Positions 49,246 through 59,627 of a DNA stretch of 64,000 bases are shown here, piece after piece. The position numbers and the translations under genes were made by a program. Within the stretch, counting starts at the first letter, position 1; the number at the start of each line of letters is the position of its first letter. Source of the stretch: Nocardia sp. (GTDB lineage: Bacteria; Actinomycetota; Actinomycetes; Mycobacteriales; Mycobacteriaceae); assembly GCA_014360565.1 (NCBI GenBank), contig JACIXH010000001.1, positions 1 to 64,000 on the forward strand. Reading direction: 5' to 3'. The notes beneath the pieces were generated by a model. It was given only the letters and a program-made list of their open reading frames with translations, made no database searches and was not told where the DNA came from.

Positions 49246-50108
49246 TTTGAGCCTCCGGTGTCGAGGAGTTCGGCCGGTCCGGTATCCATGCGCCATCGCC
49301 CCACGCGTTGCGGTTGGTCGCTGCGGCGCGCAGCGCCAGGTCTTGCGCGCGCATCAGCGCCCCGACGGCGCTGGCGCCACCACAGCGCCGCCGGTGCCAA
49401 GTCAGGGCGTTGTCCAGCGCCGCAGCTTCGACTGGGCGAAGCTGTCGCAGCCGATTCCATCCCGCGCGTGCGTAGCTTCTGGCCCCGCCACTGCGCGTAG
49501 CTCGTTGGCGATGCCACCTGCACCTGTGCGTCGGCGACGTAGTCGATGCGAGCCCCGTGATCGTGGGCAGACAGGCCCACTGAGACGTCGTCGAGCACCG
49601 GTATCAGCGGGTTCTCGGCAGGGAATATGTTGCGGCGCAGACCGTACATTGCTCCTGGCAGCGCCCACCGCAGCTCGGGGTGCGCGCTGCGGCAGGCGTG
49701 CCACGTGTCGAAAGTGATCTCGGACCACCGATGCAGTAACGCCGGATCGCCCGGCCTCGGCGGGGACAGAATCAGGTGGCCTGCTGCGACGTCTGCGCCG
49801 TCGTCCAGGGCCGAAACCAGATATCCGAACGCAGACGGGGCAACTAGGACGTCGGCGTCGAGGAATACCAGATAGTCGCTGTGGGACGCCCTCACGCCAC
49901 GGCGCAGGGCAGTGTATTTGCCCGCAACCGCAACAGTCGCCCATCGGATTCTGCCCGGCGGCAGCGCGAGTCCGGTGAAGTCAGATCCCTCGGGGACGAC
50001 AACGACCAATTCTGCGTTGACGCATTCTGCGGCGGCGATGGTGTGCGGCAAAGTGATCGGCAAGGTCGATTCCTCACCTCGCGCGGGCACGACGACGGTC
50101 ACGGTCAT
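49238..50108 (-). pseudogene. Family 2 glycosyltransferase with apparent frameshift (around 49461-49475)
   Basis: MTVTVVVPARGEESTLPITL...DYLVFLDADVLV...VLDDVSVGL in one frame; shifting +1 restores RAGWNRLRQLRPVEAAALDNALTWHRR...STPEAQSV* ending at the PhyH start. Confidence 0.75.
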
Positions 50109-50275
50109 GATGCACTCCGTTCGGGAAAGCGAACCGGCAGCACCCGCTGCCCCAATGTGTGTTTGCTCCAGCAGATCCGCGAAACTGCTGAACAAATTAT
50201 GTTGTCGGACAACCTTTTTGGGACCCGCGGCGTACCCTGCTGAGAATTCTGAATTGTTGACGAAAGGTGATCGGC

Positions 50276-51214
50276 ATGGAAGTTGCGCTCCTCATCGACA
50301 GCGAAACGGGCACCACAGCCAAGGACTGGCTTCGCGTGGCCGCCCATATCGACGGCACCGCCGTGACGGCTCTGCTGCGTTCGGACCACCTCACAGGCCC
50401 TGCCCCGTCTGGCCAGGACTGCCTGGACGCATGGACTGCCTGTACTGCGGCCGCAGCCACCACACACACCGTCGGGTTGGGAACACTGGTGTCGCCGATC
50501 ACCTTCCGGCATCCTGCGATCCTGGCAAAGACCGTCGCCAGCACGAGCGCGTTCGCTGGCGATCGCCGCTTGGACGTCGGAATCGGCATCGGGTGGAACA
50601 CATACGAGCACCGCAGCGTGGGCCTCGCGCTCCTCGACACGACCACTCGCTACCGGATGATGGTCGAGTACATCGCCGTGCTGCGAGGCCTCTGGAGTGG
50701 GTTGCCGTTCTCCTACGACGGCGAATTCTTCACCGCCGATGACGCGCAACTTCACCCCGTCCCAGCCCGTCCGCCGCGGATCATCGTCGGCAAGCGAGGC
50801 CGTCAACGCTCCCTCGAACTGGCGGTACGCACGGCAGACGAATACAACTTCGTGTTCCAGCCACCTGCGGCGTGCGCGAGAGTCCACCAGCGCTTGACCG
50901 AGATCGCCGACAAATGCGATCAAGCACCACCACGGCTGTCGGTGATGACCGACTGCATCATCGGAGCAGACGCGCGCCACATCAACGCCCAGCTTGCAGA
51001 CGCCGCCACCCGATACCCGATGCTGCGCGGCGCAACCCACTCCACGCTGCCCGCGCCGTACCTGGCGACTACACCGGAAGCGCTCGTCGACACCATCGAG
51101 GCATACGCGAATGCCGGCGTGGACCGGATGATCCTCAAGCACCCCAATCCCGCAGACCTGAGCAGCATCGACCTGCTCATCAATTCCGTGCTGCCCTACG
51201 TGAAGAAAGGCTGA
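50276..51214 (+). CDS. LLM-class (luciferase-like) flavin-dependent oxidoreductase
   Basis: VGLGTLVSPITFRHPAILAKTVAS, RLDVGIGIGWN, YRMMVEYIAVLRGLW. Confidence 0.88.
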   Translation: MEVALLIDSETGTTAKDWLRVAAHIDGTAVTALLRSDHLTGPAPSGQDCLDAWTACTAAAATTHTVGLGTLVSPITFRHPAILAKTVASTSAFAGDRRLDVGIGIGWNTYEHRSVGLALLDTTTRYRMMVEYIAVLRGLWSGLPFSYDGEFFTADDAQLHPVPARPPRIIVGKRGRQRSLELAVRTADEYNFVFQPPAACARVHQRLTEIADKCDQAPPRLSVMTDCIIGADARHINAQLADAATRYPMLRGATHSTLPAPYLATTPEALVDTIEAYANAGVDRMILKHPNPADLSSIDLLINSVLPYVKKG

Positions 51215-51218
51215 GACC

Positions 51219-52142
51219 ATGGCACATGTTCTCGTTACCGGCGCACTGGGCACCCTCGGTCGCGCCACGACCGCACAGCTGATCCGAGACGGACACAAGG
51301 TCACCTCCCTCGACAACCGGCCCGCCCCAGACGCGTGGGCGCCACACCATGTCGTCGCCGACATCAGAGACCCCCAGCAATATCGGACCACGCTCGCCGA
51401 CTGCGAAGCGCTGGTCCACCTGGCCAGCCTGCACGGGCGAGACCATATGGCGCGCTTCGGATTCAACGACTTCTGGTCGGTCAACGTCGACGGCACGCTG
51501 GCGCTGTACCGGGCCCTGAAAGAGTCCGCCGTGTCGCAGGTCGTACTGGCCAGCTCGATGGCGGTGTACGGACCGATCCCCTCAGCCCCACGCTCTGCAT
51601 GGGAGATTCGCGACGAATCCATGTCAACGACCTCCTACGATGCCTACTCGCTGACCAAGCTGACCAGCGAATCCATCGCCGAATACACCCTGGCCGACGC
51701 CGGAATCCTCACCACAGTGCTGAGACTTGGGCATTTCACCCCTGCCGGGCTGTTGCACCACGGCTTTCGCCTGCTGTTCGGTGGCCTCGACATCCGCGAC
51801 GCTGCGGCAGCAGTGGCAGCCGCGCTCTCGCGGCCACCGGTCGGGACCAACCGCCATCTCAACATCCACGCCGCGTCGCCGCTGCCAAACCGCATCGACA
51901 CGCTTCGCGACGCACCGACAGCGGTACTCGAAGAGTTGTTCCCGCAGTTCATGTCGACGCTCGCCGAGCGCGGCGAAGACCCGGTGGCACACCTGTGGGG
52001 CCGATCGGCGTGGCCAATCGTGCACGCTGCGAACGAGATTGGATATGCCCCCGCCTATGACTTCGACAGATTCGCCAGCGACTTCCTGCGGGGGGACCTC
52101 TCCGGCTACCGATGGCTGGAGTTGCCTCGATGGGGAATCTGA
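51219..52142 (+). CDS. NAD-dependent epimerase/dehydratase (extended SDR)
   Basis: VLVTGALGTLGRATTAQL; SSMAVYG; YDAYSLTK. Confidence 0.9.
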   Translation: MAHVLVTGALGTLGRATTAQLIRDGHKVTSLDNRPAPDAWAPHHVVADIRDPQQYRTTLADCEALVHLASLHGRDHMARFGFNDFWSVNVDGTLALYRALKESAVSQVVLASSMAVYGPIPSAPRSAWEIRDESMSTTSYDAYSLTKLTSESIAEYTLADAGILTTVLRLGHFTPAGLLHHGFRLLFGGLDIRDAAAAVAAALSRPPVGTNRHLNIHAASPLPNRIDTLRDAPTAVLEELFPQFMSTLAERGEDPVAHLWGRSAWPIVHAANEIGYAPAYDFDRFASDFLRGDLSGYRWLELPRWGI

Positions 52143-52409
52143 TCGCAAGTTCGCATAGGTCCTCGTCGCCGACAATGCCTGCATCCGCGCGACCTCCCAT
52201 GTAGCTGGACGCGGGCCCAATTACTAAGGGCCACATCGTTGTTGGTTTGCCCAGGGTCACCGATCCGGGCACACCGAAGTAAGACGCGTCACAGGTTGGC
52301 TCGGCTAGGGCAGGACCGACTAGCCGAGCTAGTCGGTTCTCGCGGTCTTCACCGCGATCGTTAGCGAACCCAGGCTCGCCGGTCCTATCGTCGATCTGAC
52401 CGTGCCTCG

Positions 52410-53834
52410 ATGTGCGACCAGGAGTCGATGATGAACGTCGATGACAACCCGAAAATGCCGATAGCAGCGGAGGTCTGGGAGCGCCCGGATATGCGCACGG
52501 CCTTGGCCAACCACGACTTCGCGACGGTCTACTTCCTGCTGCACAGACAACTCAAGGTCTCGCAGCGTGATATCAGCCGACGGACCGGCCAGAGTGGCTC
52601 CGAGATATACGAGATCATGAAGGAAGGCCGCCAGGTCAACTCCTACAAACTCCTCATCCGCATCGCAGACGGACTCGGAATCCCTCGCGGCTACGTAGGA
52701 CTGGCCAGTGACCCGCTCCCGAAACCGAGCACACCGGGCAGCAGTGACGACGAGCACCACGACATTCAAGCCTTCCTCGACTACGCCGCCCAGCTCACAG
52801 TCGCACCCAACGACGGCCTGCCAGCGCAGGCTGCGGCGCCCCCGGAGCTCATCACCGCGCCGGCGCCCCGCCACGTCGGCGGAAGTGATGTCGCTCAACT
52901 GGTCGTCATGACAGCGGCGATGCGTCGTCTCGACTATCAGTTCGGTGGCGGTGCGTATCGCGACGCTGTCGCTGCCCAAGCACAGTGGGCTGAACAGTTG
53001 GTGCACGCACAAAGCGACGACAACACCGAACGGGCGCTACTCACCGCAGTCGCCGACCTACACAACCTTGCAGGGTGGGTTTCTTTCGACGTCGGCATGC
53101 ACCGTGCCGCGCGCAGCCACTTCCGGCGAGCGTTGGCCGTAGCTCACGGGGCGGACGACCCCACGCTCTCGGCGAACATCCTCTACCGCGCCGGACGATT
53201 GCACCTGCACCGCGGAACTCAACGCGTTGACCGGGGCCCCACTGAACGAAATGGACCGGACTACTTTCGTGTGGCCCTGAGGCTGTTCCAGCTCGGACAA
53301 GTACAGGCCCAAGACGCTGGTTGCGCACTCACCAGCGCGGTGCTCTGTGCCAATGCTGGATGGGCCTATGCGCTATTGGGGGAACGCCAACCCATGTTGC
53401 GGGCACTCGGACGGGCTGAAGACGAATTTGCCCGCGCAGACCCCGGGCGGGCGCCAGGTTGGGTCCGATTCTTCGGCGAGGCAGACCTCAGCGCATCTCA
53501 AGGCGTAGCGCTCACCGCACAGCCGACACCCACACCTGACGACCTCCGAATCGGAATCGCGCGCCTCGGTGACGCGATCGGCCGACGCGGAGCAGACTCC
53601 CAACGCTCTCGCTGCTTTGAACTAACAGCGCTCGCCGTTGCGCACCTGCAGGATGGCCCCAACGAGATCGCTATCCACACCGCCCGGATTGCGGTCGAGA
53701 CTGCGCAAATGGTCAGGTCCTCACGCATCATCGACCGGCTCACACCCATTCTGCGTTACGCCCACAAACACCCGAAGAATTCAGACCTTCAGCAGGTCGC
53801 CAACGACATCCGCTTCATGAGGCAAACGACATGA
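52410..53834 (+). CDS. XRE-family regulator with TPR-like C-terminal region
   Basis: VSQRDISRRTGQSGSEIYEIMKEGRQVNSYKLLIRIADGLGIPRGYVGLA HTH; helical-repeat C-term. Confidence 0.85.
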   Translation: MCDQESMMNVDDNPKMPIAAEVWERPDMRTALANHDFATVYFLLHRQLKVSQRDISRRTGQSGSEIYEIMKEGRQVNSYKLLIRIADGLGIPRGYVGLASDPLPKPSTPGSSDDEHHDIQAFLDYAAQLTVAPNDGLPAQAAAPPELITAPAPRHVGGSDVAQLVVMTAAMRRLDYQFGGGAYRDAVAAQAQWAEQLVHAQSDDNTERALLTAVADLHNLAGWVSFDVGMHRAARSHFRRALAVAHGADDPTLSANILYRAGRLHLHRGTQRVDRGPTERNGPDYFRVALRLFQLGQVQAQDAGCALTSAVLCANAGWAYALLGERQPMLRALGRAEDEFARADPGRAPGWVRFFGEADLSASQGVALTAQPTPTPDDLRIGIARLGDAIGRRGADSQRSRCFELTALAVAHLQDGPNEIAIHTARIAVETAQMVRSSRIIDRLTPILRYAHKHPKNSDLQQVANDIRFMRQTT

Positions 53835-54745
53835 CAAAGTCAGCGAACCCCACCCCGCCAGCCACCGCCGAGCAGAGCTGGGCGCACACGATCCTCCGCA
53901 CCGCGTGCGACAGTGTCGGACTGGACAGCCACGGCGCTCACCTGATCAAATTCACCAACAACGCGGTCTTCCAACTGGCCAAGGACCCATTCGTCGTCCG
54001 CATCGCCGGTTCACAAGCAGTGAACGCCAGGGCCACCAAAGTTGTGCAAGTCGCGCGATGGTTCGCCAAACAGGAGGTGCCGGCCGTCCGCCTAGTCGAC
54101 TCGCTCCCCCAACCGCACACTATCGACAAGCATGCAGTGACCTTCTGGCACACCGTCGCAAGCATTCGCGGCGCTCCAGCGCCCAACGGTCAAGACCTCG
54201 GCAAAATCCTGTCCTGTATCCACCAGCTCCCACGAACGGAGCTGCCGATGTGGGACCCGTTCACCGAGATTCAGCGCAGACTCGACCAGCAGTCGATCCT
54301 GGCAGTCGACGAGCTCGCCTTCCTCCGTGACGAATGCGCCGAGTTGTTCTCGGCTGTAGGTGAACTCGACTATGCCCTGCCGGGCGGACTCATCCACGGA
54401 GACGCGTTCGTCGGCAACCTCGTGCAGGGCCGAGGAGATCCAGTGATCTGCGATTTCGATTCGACATGTATCGGGCCACGCGAATGGGACCTCACGCCGG
54501 TCGCTGTAGGTGCCCTCCGCTTCACCTATCCCGAGAACTACCACAACCAGCTAGTTCATACCTACGGATGGGACGTGACACGATGGTCCGGATTCGCGAC
54601 ACTGCGTCGGCTACGTGAACTACAGCTCGTGACGAGCGTCCTTCCCGTTCTCGATATGAACCCGTCTTTGAAGGAGCAGTGGCAGTGGCGATTCTCCTCT
54701 TATCGGCACCGCGACATGTCGGCACGCTGGCAGCCGTACCAGTGA
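53831..54745 (+). CDS. Aminoglycoside phosphotransferase-family protein
   Basis: GGLIHGDAFVGNLVQGRGDPVICDFDSTCIGPREWDLTPVA; ATGA overlap with the regulator. Confidence 0.87.
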   Translation: MTKSANPTPPATAEQSWAHTILRTACDSVGLDSHGAHLIKFTNNAVFQLAKDPFVVRIAGSQAVNARATKVVQVARWFAKQEVPAVRLVDSLPQPHTIDKHAVTFWHTVASIRGAPAPNGQDLGKILSCIHQLPRTELPMWDPFTEIQRRLDQQSILAVDELAFLRDECAELFSAVGELDYALPGGLIHGDAFVGNLVQGRGDPVICDFDSTCIGPREWDLTPVAVGALRFTYPENYHNQLVHTYGWDVTRWSGFATLRRLRELQLVTSVLPVLDMNPSLKEQWQWRFSSYRHRDMSARWQPYQ

Positions 54746-55140
54746 ACGACACCGAATCGGTTATCGCGGTCTCGTCCCGGTTACCGGAGACGAGATCCAG
54801 CACCCCACCGACTGCCTTCATCCGTCGCTCCGACTGCAGACGAATTCGGCGCCAACATAGCCCCTTCGATGTCATGCACAGGATCGAGCGCTGTGGCCAG
54901 GCCCACCTCGGCCCCCTTTCGTTGGGAGAACCAGAACCATCTGAATCTGAGCGAATATGGGGCAAAGCTCTCGCAGCAAATGCCGCGAGTCCCTCTGAGC
55001 CACAACGAATTACCGCTCTGTTCCTGGTCTCCAAGTCACCAACGACATCTCTCGGACAGAGGGGCAGGTCCCACCTGGCCAGGATTTGCAGTGAGAGTCG
55101 AGGCCCTAAGAAGGGTTTAGTCGGCGTGGCCTGGGTGAGC

Positions 55141-55156
55141 TACATTTCTCGCCGTG
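55141..55156 (+). promoter_or_regulatory. Candidate leaderless promoter (-10 TACATT, 7 nt, GTG start)
   Basis: TACATT-TCTCGCC-GTG; same arrangement at 9478-9493 (TACATT-GCCCGCC-GTG). Confidence 0.5.
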
Positions 55157-56212
55157 ATCATCGTTCGACCCGGAACACGAGGTACTGACCCTCACCAGCT
55201 CTGCCTACACCCAGAAGCGGTGTGGCCGAGTAGGTATCGATCCAGAGAGGCTCGCAAGGACATCGCGGCCTGGATCGCTGCCGCCAACAGCGACGACGTG
55301 CTCTCAGCGTTCCTCTGGGCCGTCGAAGGCCATTTCGTGAAGGAAGCGCTCGATGGCGTCAATGGTGAGGTCAAGTGGATCGAGGACGTGCGAGACGAGC
55401 TGGCCGATCTTCAACGTTCCTCCAAGCCTTTCGACTTGGAGTGGCAGTACACCCGCCGAGAGATCGACACCGCAATGCGCAGCTTGATGGTCACCGTTGC
55501 GCAGGCTCTCAAACGATGCCGCGAGATCGCCACCAAAGTATCGGAGAACTTCCGCGAGCTGGCCGACCGTTTCGGCATGCCTCCGGGGGATTGCTTCCAG
55601 GCCGCTCTTGACGGAGAGTCTCCGACACAGTCGGCGTACAACCAAATGGATGAATGTCTCAAACTGACTGACGAACTCAAAAGAACCATCAAAGAATTCA
55701 AAGCCACGCAGGCTACCGTGCGCGACATCGACAGCAGGCGAGCGGCCTTCGCTTCGTCAAATAATAGCATCGATGACCGGGAGCTGCAGCGCTGTGACGG
55801 GTCAGGCTTCGAAGAAATCACGGCCTGGGTACTACAACGGGATGGACTCACCATCCTCCGGCGCGGCGGCGGCGCTCGCGACCATGGTGCCGACATTATC
55901 GCCTTGACACCTGCTGGCCGCCGGGTCGTCGTGCAATGCAAGTTTCGGCAAGGCAAGCCGATCGGCCCCGACGTCGTCTATCAGGTCAACGGTACAGCCC
56001 GTCCATTCCACAAGGCCGACATTCCTATCATTGTCACGACAACCTCATTCTCGGCGCAGGCGACCGAATTTGCATTGTCGCAAGACATTTACCTCGTCGA
56101 CGAATGGCGCCTCCGCAAGTGGGCGACATGGGGTGAGAGCATATTCGACGTTCTGGGAATCGCAGAACCAGTCGAAGGTAACGACCCAGCCGTAGAACCA
56201 GGTGCAGCCTGA
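55154..56212 (+). CDS. Mrr-like restriction endonuclease with coiled-coil N-terminal region
   Basis: GSGFEEITAWVLQRDGLTILRRGGGARDHGADIIALTPAGRRVVVQCKFR (PD-(D/E)XK with QxK). Confidence 0.88.
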   Translation: MIIVRPGTRGTDPHQLCLHPEAVWPSRYRSREARKDIAAWIAAANSDDVLSAFLWAVEGHFVKEALDGVNGEVKWIEDVRDELADLQRSSKPFDLEWQYTRREIDTAMRSLMVTVAQALKRCREIATKVSENFRELADRFGMPPGDCFQAALDGESPTQSAYNQMDECLKLTDELKRTIKEFKATQATVRDIDSRRAAFASSNNSIDDRELQRCDGSGFEEITAWVLQRDGLTILRRGGGARDHGADIIALTPAGRRVVVQCKFRQGKPIGPDVVYQVNGTARPFHKADIPIIVTTTSFSAQATEFALSQDIYLVDEWRLRKWATWGESIFDVLGIAEPVEGNDPAVEPGAA

Positions 56213-57032
56213 CATGCTGAAGGTGCGTCCGGTCCCGCATCAGGCCGCGCTATTCGACCTACGGTCGGGTCTGTCTCTGTCGTCACCGAGACCTCACGAG
56301 ATCTGCTCCGCCACATCGTGGCTGTGCTGCTCGGACTCGACCTCACGGTCGGAGCGGGTGGTCGACTGACGGCAGATCTAGGTTATGGCTTCCGAAGGAA
56401 GCTCGTAGAGGCTGACACTGAGCACGTTCGCCTTGAGGGCCTCGTGCACAACGACTCATGGTTGAGACGCTGCCTGTCCGTATCTCGCAGCCAGTCTGCG
56501 CGTCCCGTGAAAGTTTGGCTTCGGAGGGCGCGTGAGCGCATCGGCGATGCCATCCCAAGCTGAAGTGAGCGATGCCGCCGGGCGAAGGGGGGAGTTGGCT
56601 CGGCGGCATCGACGGCGGCCACCGACCCACAAGGGGTCCAACATACCGCCGAACTGGGCGACAAACCTTGGGGGGGATTAAGGCTGCCAGCCCGCGCTTC
56701 ATCCTAATCGGGAAGCCCTCGCATGCAACACGGCGAATGGCGCCGAAATCGCATTGAACGACAGCGCACCTGGCAGGCGCGCGGAATGCCGGGCACTGTT
56801 GGCGGCGCGTTCGTCGCAGACGCTGTCGCGGCGACGGCCGTCAGCGTACCAAAGCGATCTAGCTGGTTGTTGCGAACCTCGCAGCGCCGCAAGCAAATTC
56901 GAATACCGATGCCGAGATGCAACGCTGAAGCCACTCCACGAATGCGGCTGCCCCAAGTCTCTGCGATCGTCGAACTCCAAGGCGTCAGCTCGGGCGATCG
57001 GCGCTCGGCGAGTCGAGTTCGGGTGTGGTTGG

Positions 57033-57527
57033 ATGGTGGGCGTGTTCAACGGATCGGCGGTCAATTCGGCGGTCGATCGCATTTTCACCATGGCGACGGC
57101 GGGGCAGTCTCAGTCACTGGATGGGTTGGTGGAGGCGGTTTCTCGGCTCCGGGGGCGACCGTTGCGGGTGGTTGAGGATTCGGTGCTACCGACGGGGGTG
57201 TTCGGGCAGTGGGTTCACTATCGGGATCACGATGAGGTGAGTGTCGCGTCCTGGGTACAGACTCGAGACCGGACCATTGCCCACGAGCTGGGTCACATCG
57301 TGCTGGGGCATCAGGGACTACCGGTGCTGGAGCTGGCGCAGTCGGTGCTGCCGACAGGGATGCACGAGATGGCTGCGCTGATGTTGCGCCGGGAGTGCGG
57401 GAATGCAGCTGCGGCCGAGGAGGAATTGGCTGCCGAGCAGTTCGCGAGCTTGCTGCTGAATCGCTTGCAGCGGATCGGTCGCAAAGAGCCGCGGTTGCGG
57501 TCTCGCTGGGGTGAGGCGCTGGGATGA
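57033..57527 (+). CDS. ImmA/IrrE family metallo-endopeptidase
   Basis: TIAHELGHIVLGH; C-terminal EEELAAEQFASLLL. Start approximate. Confidence 0.85.
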   Translation: MVGVFNGSAVNSAVDRIFTMATAGQSQSLDGLVEAVSRLRGRPLRVVEDSVLPTGVFGQWVHYRDHDEVSVASWVQTRDRTIAHELGHIVLGHQGLPVLELAQSVLPTGMHEMAALMLRRECGNAAAAEEELAAEQFASLLLNRLQRIGRKEPRLRSRWGEALG

Positions 57528-58603
57528 ACGCAATGGTTCTGGCGCCCCTGATGTGGATCGCGGTGGCGAGCAGGGCGTGGCGGTGGTGGTGGTCGCGCAG
57601 TTGGGTGCTGGGGAGCATGGTCGTGGCATTGGGTGTTGTCGCCGTGCATTTGAGTTTGAACATCCCGGCGGTGGAGACACTGGTGCAAACCGTCGTGCCG
57701 ATCCCCAATTTTTCGACCGGATTGCGCATGGTGCTGTTCAACTTGATGGCGGCCTCCTCGGGGGTCCTGGCGTTGGCCGTGACGAGCGACCCGGAGAAGG
57801 TCGCGCGTGGGGCGCGGGTACTCGGCCTGATCGCGGTGGTCGGTTCCGTGGTGGCGATGGCGATTTTCGTCTGCGCGCCAACGGTTCCGCAAGCGGCAGA
57901 TGGATTCGAGTTCGACATCTCCTTCAGTCATCTGCCTGGATATGCTGAGGCCGGCATCGCCGGTGCGCTGTTCCCGGCGCTGCTGTGCCCTGCGCTGATG
58001 GTGATGACCTCTCGTGCCGCGGATGTGCGTAGCCTGACCGGCTGGAGTTTGACTCTCCTGTCGGTGGGGTTGGCCTCGGCGACGGCGTGGGCGTGGATTC
58101 GGTTGAGCTACTTCGTGGCGGTGCGTTATCTCAGTGCGCCTCAGCTGCCCGTGGTTTTCGAGGTGACCCGGGCGGTTTCCGCTGTGGGTGTGCTGGTGAT
58201 CTTCGTGGGCATGATGTTGTCGCCGGTCGTGTCGCGGGTGCGTGCGCAGCGGATTCTGTGGGCGATCGGCCCACTGCATCGGGAGCTGGTGTCGCGCTGG
58301 CCGGGAGTTCGCCGACCGTCCCGACGGGGCAGCAGCACCGAAGAGCGGGCCAGTGACCGGGTCACCGAGTTGCTGGACGCATTGAGCATGGAAGCCCAGC
58401 GCGCCGCACAACCCAACGTTTACGTCGCACACTCCTCGGAAGTGGCTGCGGCAGCATCAGATTGGCTGTTGCATGCGCGACCGTCGCCAGCGTTCAACAG
58501 CGCCGGTATTCGATCGGCGGCGCTCGAGGCGGAACTCGACCGCAGGTGGGCGTTGACCTTGGCACGGAAATATCGGGATGGACAACGGGAGGTTTCGGCG
58601 TGA
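57524..58603 (+). CDS. Multi-pass membrane protein, MAB_1171c-like putative transporter
   Basis: About 7 hydrophobic segments then cytosolic tail; overlaps ImmA/IrrE gene by 4 nt. Confidence 0.65.
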   Translation: MNAMVLAPLMWIAVASRAWRWWWSRSWVLGSMVVALGVVAVHLSLNIPAVETLVQTVVPIPNFSTGLRMVLFNLMAASSGVLALAVTSDPEKVARGARVLGLIAVVGSVVAMAIFVCAPTVPQAADGFEFDISFSHLPGYAEAGIAGALFPALLCPALMVMTSRAADVRSLTGWSLTLLSVGLASATAWAWIRLSYFVAVRYLSAPQLPVVFEVTRAVSAVGVLVIFVGMMLSPVVSRVRAQRILWAIGPLHRELVSRWPGVRRPSRRGSSTEERASDRVTELLDALSMEAQRAAQPNVYVAHSSEVAAAASDWLLHARPSPAFNSAGIRSAALEAELDRRWALTLARKYRDGQREVSA

Positions 58604-59187
58604 CGGAAACGATGGCACCGCAAGCGCGCGCGGCTCGGGTGATCACTGAACTCGGGGCGCCCTGGGTGATCAATATCGTGACCGGGACGATCGCCGGGTT
58701 CGCTGTGGGGGCTCCCGGGTGGGGGCTTTTCGTCGCCGCGATTACGGGCGGGATCCCGATGATCATCATCTTGGCCGGGGTGCGGGGCGGTATCGCCAGC
58801 GATCACCATGTGACCGATATCGACGGTCGGCGTTGGGTGATTCCGGCGATTCTGGGCATCGTGGGGGTGGGCCTGATCGTCGAGATCGTGCAGGGCGCCC
58901 CGCGCGCTCTGATCGCGTGGACGGTGGCGGGGCTGGTTGTCCTGTTCGGCATCGGAATCGTGACCGTGATCGGCAAATGGAAGGTCAGTGTCCATACCGC
59001 CGTGAGTGCGGGAACCACGGTCCTGCTGGCGTTGATCGCCTCACCGTGGTTTCTTGCCGCGTTGCCACTGACTGTCGTGAATGGATGGTCGCGAGTGTGG
59101 CTAGGTGACCACACTCGCGGACAGGTTGTTGTCGGCTCCTTCGTGGGCGCGGCGCTCGCCGCTGCCGCCTATCTGCTGGTGTCCTGA
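58600..59187 (+). CDS. PAP2-like membrane protein
   Basis: KWKVSVHTAVSAGTTVLL ... WSRVWLGDHTRGQVVVGSFVGA resembles PAP2 motifs; GTGA overlap with upstream gene. Confidence 0.6.
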   Translation: MTETMAPQARAARVITELGAPWVINIVTGTIAGFAVGAPGWGLFVAAITGGIPMIIILAGVRGGIASDHHVTDIDGRRWVIPAILGIVGVGLIVEIVQGAPRALIAWTVAGLVVLFGIGIVTVIGKWKVSVHTAVSAGTTVLLALIASPWFLAALPLTVVNGWSRVWLGDHTRGQVVVGSFVGAALAAAAYLLVS

Positions 59188-59189
59188 AA

Positions 59190-59627
59190 TCAGCCGTCCG
59201 CGTCGCCTTCGGCAGTGCTGCGGCGGAGCTCCCGGAACCCGACCTCGAACACCTTGGCAGGGTCGTAGCTGCGGGCCGCGACCTGTTCGGCACCCGAATC
59301 GCGGATCGTGCTGATCCACTCGATATGACGCCGGATCTCAGCATAGGACTCCGGTGACCCGAAATAGTCGATCGGGACGCGGAACACGGTGGCGATGTCG
59401 CTCACCGTCGGCAACGTGGGTGACCGCCGCTTACCTGACAACAGTTGTGACATAAGGCCGGTGGTCATCCCGCCACCGTTGGCCCTGATCATGTCGACCA
59501 CCTCGGTCTGACTGTAGGGACCCCGTCCGCGCGGATACACCGTCTCGAAGAGAAACCTCAGTCGTTGAGCAAACGCAGGACCGCTCTCGGATTCCGTTGG
59601 CGCGTCATAATTTTCGAGGTTCGACAT
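59190..59627 (-). CDS. XRE family transcriptional regulator
   Basis: FAQRLRFLFETVYPRGRGPYSQTEVVDMIRANGGGMTTGLMSQLLSGKRRSPTLPTVSDIATVFRVPIDYF. Confidence 0.85.
   Translation of the reverse strand: MSNLENYDAPTESESGPAFAQRLRFLFETVYPRGRGPYSQTEVVDMIRANGGGMTTGLMSQLLSGKRRSPTLPTVSDIATVFRVPIDYFGSPESYAEIRRHIEWISTIRDSGAEQVAARSYDPAKVFEVGFRELRRSTAEGDADG

Noticed and set aside
50105-51622. 505-aa minus-strand ORF opposite the LLM oxidoreductase and SDR
   Set aside because: Overlaps two well-supported genes; no recognisable domain.
41383-54745. Valanimycin-type cluster
   Set aside because: SerRS is present but no VlmA-like seryl transferase or isobutylamine hydroxylase pair was recognised.
56213-57032. 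Several small overlapping ORFs on both strands
   Set aside because: Mutually overlapping, Arg/Ser-rich, no recognisable product.
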